DNA of 64,000 nt from Brasenia schreberi (lineage: Eukaryota > Streptophyta > Magnoliopsida > Nymphaeales > Cabombaceae), in assembly GCA_036023115.1 (NCBI GenBank), contig JAYKKT010000076.1:2170001-2234000 (forward strand), given 5' to 3'. The notes beneath the pieces are model-generated. The model searched no databases. It saw only the letters and a list, made by a program, of their open reading frames with translations, and was not told where the DNA came from. Numbering within the stretch: the stretch's first letter is position 1; each line of letters begins with the position of its first letter. This document shows positions 56,922 through 64,000 of this stretch, piece by piece. Position numbers and translations under genes: made by a program.

Positions 56922-58337
56922 ATGTCAAAATCCAATCCAAGTGAAGTGTCGAGCCAAGGCTCATGCACATCAAGTTCTCACTCTAGGAGGATTTTCAAAA
57001 ACAAAATAAAACTAGATGAAATCGAGGACTTGAGAAGGGAGTTTGAGGCCAAAATCGATGCTCTCAGCCAAGAGGCTGAAGTAGGCGATTCATGTTCATC
57101 AAACGGTGAACAGAGGCCTAAAAAGAAATCTGAAAAACCTCGCAAGCAAAAAGAGGCCTCCGCAATAGAAGGCAACCAATACCACGAGTCCTTCACACAA
57201 AAGGACCGTAAAGCCCTACAACAGCTGCTGAAAGGGCAGAATAAAGAGAAAAGAAGCTACGCCCTGTCTGATTTCCTTCCTATGGATTACGAAACAGACA
57301 GTGACGATGAAATACCGAACTTCCATCGGTATGATGGCATGGGAGACCCTAGGTCTCACTTGCAGCTTTTCTCACGTCGAGCCCATAAGAAGAAAAAGGA
57401 CTCGATGAAATGGGTGTATTGGTTCCCTCTATCCCTTAAAGGCACAACTGCCAAATGGCTGGCTTCCTACGACTTAAGCCAGTTCGCTACTTTTGAAGAG
57501 TTAGCGAACTGCTTCATGCAAAGATTTGCACACAACGTAGAAGTCACGCCAACCCTGAATACCTTAAGGGATACAAAGCAAGGCATGAACGAAGACGTAC
57601 ATGCCTTCATTATAAGATGGAGGTCACTTTTGGGCCAAGTGCGAGAGCCCATATCCGAAGGATGCGCAGTAATGCTCATCCTAGATAATTTTAAAAGCGA
57701 GTTAAAAATCCTTCTCTCGCTCCATGAGATTTCAACTTTCCATAAGTTGATCAAAAAGGCCTCCCTTTTCGAAACCAACTTGCGAAAAGGGACATACGAT
57801 CACCTATGGAAAGGAAGTGCCGTTCCAAAAACCCGTTTGGAAAAGCCCATCGCATATGGGCTGCCCATGACGGACAAAGGGGCAAAGCCCCATAAAATCG
57901 CCAATGTCCGGGTGGATCCAGGCATGGCAGGCACTTCCAAAAATTTTGAAAAATTAGAAAATAAGAGGGAACGCAATTTTCAAAAACCGGTTGAAAAACG
58001 GGAGTATACTCCGCTGGGGCAACCTGTGTCGGAGGTCCTAGACCTCCTACTTGCCCAGGGCATGATAGAACTCCCTGAAATCCCCGAAGGAGTCACGTCC
58101 AAAGGGGGGTATTTAAATCGATTTTGTAAGTATCATCGGCTCAAAGGCCATGATACCAAACGCTGCTTCTCTCTTTTAAATAAAATTGAGAACTTGATAG
58201 CAGAAGGCCAGCTCCAGGTCACTACGGAACCTGAGCCACCTCAAGCTATCTTCAAGGAACCCTTTCCCAAACACGCCAGTGGCAGTGGGAAAGGAAAGGA
58301 GGTATGTACCCTCACCATTTCCAAGGAACTAGCGTGA
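56922..58337 (+). CDS. Element G Gag, open to the region before protease
   Basis: From ATG 56922, after TACTTAG (56890-56896). Coiled-coil N-terminus, capsid domain with GTTAKWLASYDLSQ, and CHHC knuckle (about residues 402-415) are intact. The frame stops at TGA 58335-58337 where C reads CGA (KELA|R). Gag-pro sequence continues out of reach to 58462, where the minus-strand LTR of H begins. Up to the stop it is close to C. Confidence 0.85.
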   Translation: MSKSNPSEVSSQGSCTSSSHSRRIFKNKIKLDEIEDLRREFEAKIDALSQEAEVGDSCSSNGEQRPKKKSEKPRKQKEASAIEGNQYHESFTQKDRKALQQLLKGQNKEKRSYALSDFLPMDYETDSDDEIPNFHRYDGMGDPRSHLQLFSRRAHKKKKDSMKWVYWFPLSLKGTTAKWLASYDLSQFATFEELANCFMQRFAHNVEVTPTLNTLRDTKQGMNEDVHAFIIRWRSLLGQVREPISEGCAVMLILDNFKSELKILLSLHEISTFHKLIKKASLFETNLRKGTYDHLWKGSAVPKTRLEKPIAYGLPMTDKGAKPHKIANVRVDPGMAGTSKNFEKLENKRERNFQKPVEKREYTPLGQPVSEVLDLLLAQGMIELPEIPEGVTSKGGYLNRFCKYHRLKGHDTKRCFSLLNKIENLIAEGQLQVTTEPEPPQAIFKEPFPKHASGSGKGKEVCTLTISKELA

Positions 58338-58462
58338 AAGCCAGAACCTGGTCGACCTACATGTGCGCCCATCCTTGTACTATACAAGAGGCCCGCCCAA
58401 GTCATCATTCGGGGACCACCAAAAGTGGAAACCCCAGTTAAACTAGTTTTAAAATTCCAAGG

Positions 58463-59227
58463 TGTAGACGCGCGAAAATCCCCGCCTCTTCGCCTCTTTC
58501 GTGGCTTGGAGTGGATCTTATCGTGCGTCTAAGGCCCATGTATACAAATAGGGCGTGTCAGCTAGCTTACTTAAGCTAGCGAAGATATATTAACACTGAC
58601 TTCTAAACGTGGCGACTGTGAGCAAGTGAGCTCTTGTCGTCGCAGACCTTCTTGCACCGATGCGCAAGGGTCAGTCTGTACGCTTTTGCAAAAAATCGAG
58701 TTTTGGGGAGAAAGTCTACGAAACGGTTCGAGGTGTCTATTTCGGGTCTTTAAGATGCGATTGCATGTTTTAGATCACGTGGATTTGTACGTGCCTAAGT
58801 CTTTTCTTTTATCCCTTTTTGGGTCGCCTAGTTTGTGTGTTATGAACACTCCACTACATGGGCGAATTCGAGCGGGGGTTGCTTCGATGCAATATGCGTC
58901 CTACCTCGTGGTATGGCGTAGATGCAATGCAAACTCACGCTACTCCAAAGGGAAAACCCGAAATGTAAAGACAATACTGAAGGGAAATAACAGAAGGGAA
59001 ATACGTATATATCTTATGTATATGAGCCCTTACTCGGGTCTTGCAAATAAGAGCGAAGGCTCAATGTGGGTGCGTGCTTGAATCGAAAGACTTACACACA
59101 CGACATGAAATAAAACCCAAATATAAATTGCAGTATGGCCTTGACTAAGGTCTTGGGAGTAAGAGCGAAGGCTCAATGTGTGTGAGAGTGCTTGAATTGA
59201 AGTACTACACACACGACATAAATGAAA
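58463..59227 (-). repeat. 3' LTR of element H, last 765 bases
   Basis: Starts at the exact LTR terminus (TGTAGACGCGCG) inside gag of G. It matches 60512-61276 almost base for base; I see about three substitutions. It contains the stem-loop (58643-58678) and two tandem units, and breaks at ATAAATGAAA where it is joined to gag. Confidence 0.88.
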
Positions 59228-60369
59228 AATTGCGTACTCCGACACAGGTCTAGGACCTCCGACACAGGTTGCCCCAGTGGAGTGTACTCCCGTTTTTCAA
59301 TTGGTTTTGAAAAATTGCGTTCTCTCTTATTTTCTATTTTTTCAAAATTTTTAGAAGTGTCCGCCATGCCTGGATCTACCCGGACATTGGCGATTTTATG
59401 GGGCTTTGCCCCTTTGTCCGTTGTGGGCAGCCCATATGCGATGGGCTTCTCCACACGTGTTTTGGGAACGGCACTTCCTTTCCATAAGTGGTCGTATGTT
59501 CCTTTTCGCAAGTTTGTTTCGAAAAGGGAGGCCTTTTTGATCAACTTATGGAAAGTTGAAATCTCATGGAGCGAGAGAAGGGTTTTTAACTCGCTTTTGA
59601 AATTATCCAGGATGAGCATCACTGCGCATCCTTCGGATATAGGCTCTCGCACTTGGCCCAAAAGAGACCTCCATCTTATAATGAAGGCATGTACGTCTTC
59701 GTTCATGCCTTGCTTTGTATCCCTTAAGGTATTCAGGGTTGGCGTGACTTCCACGTTGTGTGCAAATCTTTGCATGAAGCTGTTCGCTAACTCTTCAAAA
59801 GTAGCGAACTGGCTTAAGTCGTAGGAAGCCAGCCATTTGGCAGCTGTGCCTTTAAGGGATAGAGGGAACCAATACACCCATTTCATCGAGTCCTTTTTCT
59901 TCTTATGGGCTCGACGTGAGAAAAGCTGCAAGTGAGACCTAGGGTCTCCCATGCCATCATACCGATGGAAGTTCGGTATTTCATCGTCACTGTCTGTTTC
60001 GTAATCCATAGGAAGGAAATCAGACAGGGCGTAGCTTCTTTTCTCTTTATTTTGCCCTTTCAGCAGTTGCTGTAGGGCTTTACGGTCCTTTTGTGTGAAG
60101 GACTCGTGGTATTGGTTGCCTTCCATTACGGAGGCCTCTTTTTGCTTGCGAGGTTTTTCAATTTTCTTTTTAGGCCTTTGTTCACCGTTTGATGAACACG
60201 AATCGCCTACTTTAGCCTCTTGGCTGAGAGCATCGATTTTGGCCTCAAATTCCCTTCTCAAGTCCTCGATTTCATCTAGTTTTATTTTGTTTTTGAAAAT
60301 CCTCCTAGAGTGAGAACTTGATGCGCATGAGCCTTGGCTCGACACTTCACTTGGATTGGATTTTGACAT
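59228..60369 (-). CDS. Element H Gag, 3'-truncated
   Basis: Minus-strand ATG at 60369, after a TACTTAG acceptor-like site (AG at 60395-60396). The N-terminus, coiled coil and capsid domain are intact and very close to C (shares RNFSKPIEKREYTP). After SEVLDL, at about 59255, the frame leaves gag through a short filler that repeats CTCCGACACAGGT and runs into the LTR fragment, where it ends at 59173. Zinc knuckle, protease and pol are missing. Confidence 0.82.
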
Positions 60370-60488
60370 TCTTTTCAAGCTTTTTCAAAATTTCCTAAGT
60401 AAAAGCAAAGAAAACAAGTTAAAACGACACCTTTATAAAATTTTCGCAAGACTTCTACAAGTAAACTCGATTTTTTGAAAAGGCTCAC

Positions 60489-60506
60489 GTCCCACCAGGC
60501 GTGCCA
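60489..60506 (-). other. Primer-binding site of element H
   Basis: The minus strand reads TGGCACGCCTGGTGGGAC, one change from the consensus. Confidence 0.8.
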
Positions 60507-60511
60507 ATCTC

Positions 60512-63500
60512 TGTAGACGCGCGAAAATCCCCGCCTCTTCGCCTCTTTCGTGGCTTGGAGTGGATCTTATCGTGCGTCTAAGGCCCATGTATACAAATAG
60601 GGCGTGCCAGCTAGCTTACTTAAGCTAGCGAAGATATATTAACACTGACTTCTAAACGTGGCGACTGTGAGCAAGTGAGCTCTTGTCGTCGCAGACCTTC
60701 TTGCACCGATGCGCAAGGGTCAGTCTGTACGCTTTTGCAAAAAATCGAGTTTTGGGGAGAAAGTCTACGAAACGGTTCGAGGTGTCTATTTCGGGTCTTT
60801 AAGATGCGATTGCATGTTTTAGATCACGTGGATTTGTACGTGCCTAAGTCTTTTCTTTTATCCCTTTTTGGGTCGCCTAGTTTGTGTGTTATGAACACTC
60901 CACTACATGGGCGAATTCGAGCGGGGGTTGCTTCGATGGAATATGCGTCCTACCTCATGGTATGGCGTAGATGCAATGCAAACTCACGCTACTCCAAAGG
61001 GAAAACCCGAAATGTAAAGACAATACTGAAGGGAAATAACAGAAGGGAAATACGTATATATCTTATGTATATGAGCCCTTACTCGGGTCTTGCAAATAAG
61101 AGCGAAGGCTCAATGTGGGTGCGTGCTTGAATCGAAAGACTTACACACACGACATGAAATAAAACCCAAATATAAATTGCAGTATGGCCTTGACTAAGGT
61201 CTTGGGAGTAAGAGCGAAGGCTCAATGTGTGTGAGAGTGCTTGAATTGAAGTACTACACACACGACATAAATGAAACCCAAATATAACTGCAATAAGGCC
61301 CTTACTAGGGTCTTGGGAGTAAGAGCGAAGGCTCAATGTGTGTGAAAGTGCTTGAATTGAAAGACTTACTCACACGACAAGAAATGAAACCCAAATAGTA
61401 TAGGTCGGCCCTTACTTGGGTCTTTCAAATAAGAGCGAAAGCTCAATGTGTGTGAGAGTGTTTAAATTGAAAGACTTACTCACACGACATGAAATGAAAC
61501 CCAAATAGTATAGGTCGGCCCTTACTTGGGTCTTTCAAATAAGAGCGAAAGCTCAATGTGTGTGAGAGTGTTTGAATTGAAAGGCTTACTCACACGACAT
61601 GAAATGAAACCCAAATAGTATAGGTCGGCCCTTACTTGGGTCTTTCAAAATAAGAGCGAAAGCTCAATGTGTGTGAGAGTGTTCGAATTGAAAGGCAACG
61701 CACCCAACTTAAACAAAACCCTTCGGAAATGAAATATATACGTACACTTATATATTAGGGGCTGATTAGGCCCGTGTGTGTTCAAAATTGTGCACGACTA
61801 AGAGAGTGCACGTGTGTGGTTGTGCCAAGCCACGTTATTACAAGCGGGGGGAGACTATGCTCCGTTATTACAACCCCGTATCAAATTGAATTTCAAGCAA
61901 GTGTATGACTAAAGACCGAGTTTAGACACTTACGAGTAGCTGGTCCGTAGAGGTCTTGCTTGAGCGTAGGCTTGGGCTTGGGCTGCAAGTGGGAGCTCCG
62001 CGAAGGTAGGTGATCAAGGGTGCTGGCCGGCTGCAAGTGGGGCGCGAGATAGACGCCTCGAAGGGGGCCGGTGGCAAGTAGGCGGCGCCTCCAAGTAGGG
62101 AGTTTAGAGTGGCTGAATAAGTGAGTCTTAGGGTCACTAGGGAAGTTAGGTACTTAGGGAAACTGGACCTAAAAGGTGAGCTAGTGGGAAGGCCAAATAG
62201 GACACCTAGGGGGGGAGTAGTGGCCGGCGGTTTGGGTTGTGCTAGGTTCGGCTAAGTTAAAATGGTGGTGGCGGGCTGCTAGGGTGACTAAGGCTGGAGT
62301 ATGGGAAGGTGGCCAGTTAGGGGATGGGACTAGGTAATAGTGGGAATAGTGGGTTTAAGGTAGTGCCACGGGCAAGTCTTAGGAAATCTGATAGGGTGGC
62401 CGGGTATAGTTAATGTGAGTTAGGTAGGAAGCAAACGGTTGAGGCGGCTAAGGTTTGGCCGAGTGGGAGTGGTGGCGGTGAAGGGCTGTTGGGTGAGTAA
62501 GGTGATGGTGTGGTGGGTGGCTGGGAGTGGAGAGGTGGTAGAGAAGGGTTTAAGTAGGGTTAAAGAAGGCTTACCGGATGGGGTGGAGTGGCGAGTGGAT
62601 GAAGAGGGAAGCCGAGTGTTGATGGGAGTTCGGCTGAGTGAGGTGGTGGTGTCCGGCTGGGGGGCAGTGGTGGTGGACGGAAGAGGGAAGGTGGCGGAGC
62701 AGGTGGCGGCTGGTGGAGGAGCTGGAGTTGCTGGGGAGTGGTCACGGCTGGATGAGAAATGGGAGAAGGAGAGGGCCCGGCTGGATGGAAGGGGTGGTTC
62801 CCACTTGGAAAACCCGCCCACAATGAGGGGGGTTTAAATAGGGGATGGGTAGGTCGGTTAGGGCTGGGTTGTGGGTAGTGGTTAGGTGGTTTAGGTAGGG
62901 TAGTATGTAGATAAGGTGGGCTGGATGGGGTTGGGCCAGATATTTTAAAACTAGGGGTTTGGGTAAATCGTGGGCTAAGGGTGGTTTAGGGGTTTAGGGC
63001 TAGGTTAGGTGGTTGGGTTTTAGGGTGAGGTTTAGTGAGCTAGGTTAGGTGGTTTAGGCTAGGTTTAGGCTAGGATTAGGGAAATTAATCTAGGTTTAGG
63101 GAAGGATTAGGGAAGTGGGTTAGGTGATTAGGTTGGGATTAGGCCGGGATTAGGGAAGTGGGTTAGGTGATTAGGTTCGGATTAGGGGTGGATTAGGGGT
63201 TTAGGCTAGGTTTAGGCATTTTGGGTTAGGTTTAGGTGAAGGAGCTCCCTTAGCATGGCGCATAGACCTTGATCACCCTATGTTGGTGCAGCCCTAGGTT
63301 AGGTTTTAGCTAATTACAAGCTTAAACCCACTCAATTAGGCTAACCCACAAGATTAGACCCAAACTTGACACACAAGTCAAGCTTAATACAACACTCTTG
63401 ATATTTTTCACCCCCACTCTCTCTCATGCCCAATATCCCACGTGAATTTCAAGTGGGCCCCACCTCCATTTATGAGAAGGTGATGTGGGCCATGGATATG

Positions 63501-64000
63501 GATATTGGATTGGATCTCTGGATCCAAATCCAAATCCAAGTCCACATATGGGTTTGGGTTGGAATCTGGATATATATGGTCCAGATCCAATCCAAACTGA
63601 ACTCTGACTCCTTCGAGCTGGGTTCGAAACGGACGATTCGTGCGGGGCCTGACAGCATCAGTACTCCTCCGTCTGCGTTGGGTCTTCGCCAACATGGTCG
63701 TCCGCCTCCGTTTCTGCCTTCCGGAGATGACTTCAAATGATATTTTGGTAAGAACAGGGTCTTGGACGTTCGAGATCCTGGGATGTGAATCAGATACAAG
63801 AGTTGCTGTGCCGGGCTCGACATGTGCTCCGGTTCCGGGCTCTCCTTGGCTCTCCTGGTCCTGTCTTGATCGGGCCAAGCCACTTCGGGGTTTCAAAACA
63901 TGTCTTAAAAGGGTTTTCAAAAGCTATATCATATGTTTTTGAAAGATAAAGTTTTTAAACATATATACAGGGTTGTTTGGAAGGCTCCTGGGTTTCCAAA
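60512..64000 (-). repeat. 5' LTR of element H (runs off the window)
   Basis: 3489 bp of a minus-strand family 1 LTR, lacking only about the first 75-90 bases at the right edge. It contains the stem-loop (60692-60727), six tandem units (61081-61694), the GTAATAACG pair (61831 and 61861), a donor-like GTAAGC (62569-62574, minus), a TATA-like box (62833-62840, minus) and the TGGATT region (63500-63580). Confidence 0.9.
61081..61694 (-). repeat. Tandem ~110-bp units in LTR H (6 copies)
   Basis: Same unit as elsewhere, in minus orientation. Three consecutive units are nearly identical, with TATAGGTCGGCCCTTACTTG, which suggests recent local amplification. Confidence 0.85.

Overview
The window is repetitive plant nuclear DNA. 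I see no host gene, rRNA or tRNA gene in it. Essentially all 64 kb is a stack of nested, mostly broken LTR retrotransposons of the Ty3/Gypsy type. Gag with a CHHC zinc knuckle, a DGG protease, a G-patch-like tail, reverse transcriptase, two successive RNase H domains and a DDE integrase point to the plant Tat/Ogre branch. Very long LTRs (about 3.0-3.4 kb) and the density of nesting suggest a large flowering-plant genome; the species cannot be told.

Two families occur. Family 1 is the autonomous type. Its LTR starts TGTAAACACCCCG and ends TCTACA, the primer-binding site is TGGCACGCCCGGTGGGAC, and the internal region is about 7.9 kb with gag-pro then pol. Copies, in my own labels: R0 (1-593, minus, LTR only), A (594-10802), X (10803-13673, minus, LTR only), B (13674-26041 plus a displaced LTR end at 33761-34271), C (26042-33760), I (34272-35457, a divergent gag-pro piece), J (43753-44538, minus, LTR piece), G (53339-58462) and H (58463-64000, minus). 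Family 2 (D 35458-43752 minus; E 44539-46976 minus; F 46977-53338 plus) has related LTRs and priming site. Its only recognisable protein is a hydrophilic one with 31-35 residue repeats and a G-patch. Capsid, zinc-knuckle and protease parts are absent, and RT, RNase H and integrase survive only as decayed fossils, so it looks non-autonomous.

The nesting can be partly read. C sits in the 3' LTR of B, B abuts gag of I, and D interrupts the protease of I. J abuts E, F interrupts E, G interrupts F, and H interrupts G. Several junctions are exactly at LTR termini, as expected for insertions. Others (13673, 33760, 43752, 59227) are deletion or recombination scars, some with filler copied from nearby. 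Oppositely oriented LTRs lie side by side at 1-1290 and 10803-17101 and form large inverted repeats.

The most interesting signals are shared by both families although the sequence around them is not: a GTAAG splice-donor-like site downstream of the LTR TATA box, paired with a TACTTAG acceptor-like site just before gag; a two-part stem-loop near the LTR 3' end; a 30-bp-spaced pair of GTAATAACG; and a 3' hairpin. LTR F also holds an array of GC-rich hairpins. Many stop codons in the ORFs are C-to-T (or G-to-A) changes, as expected of old methylated copies.
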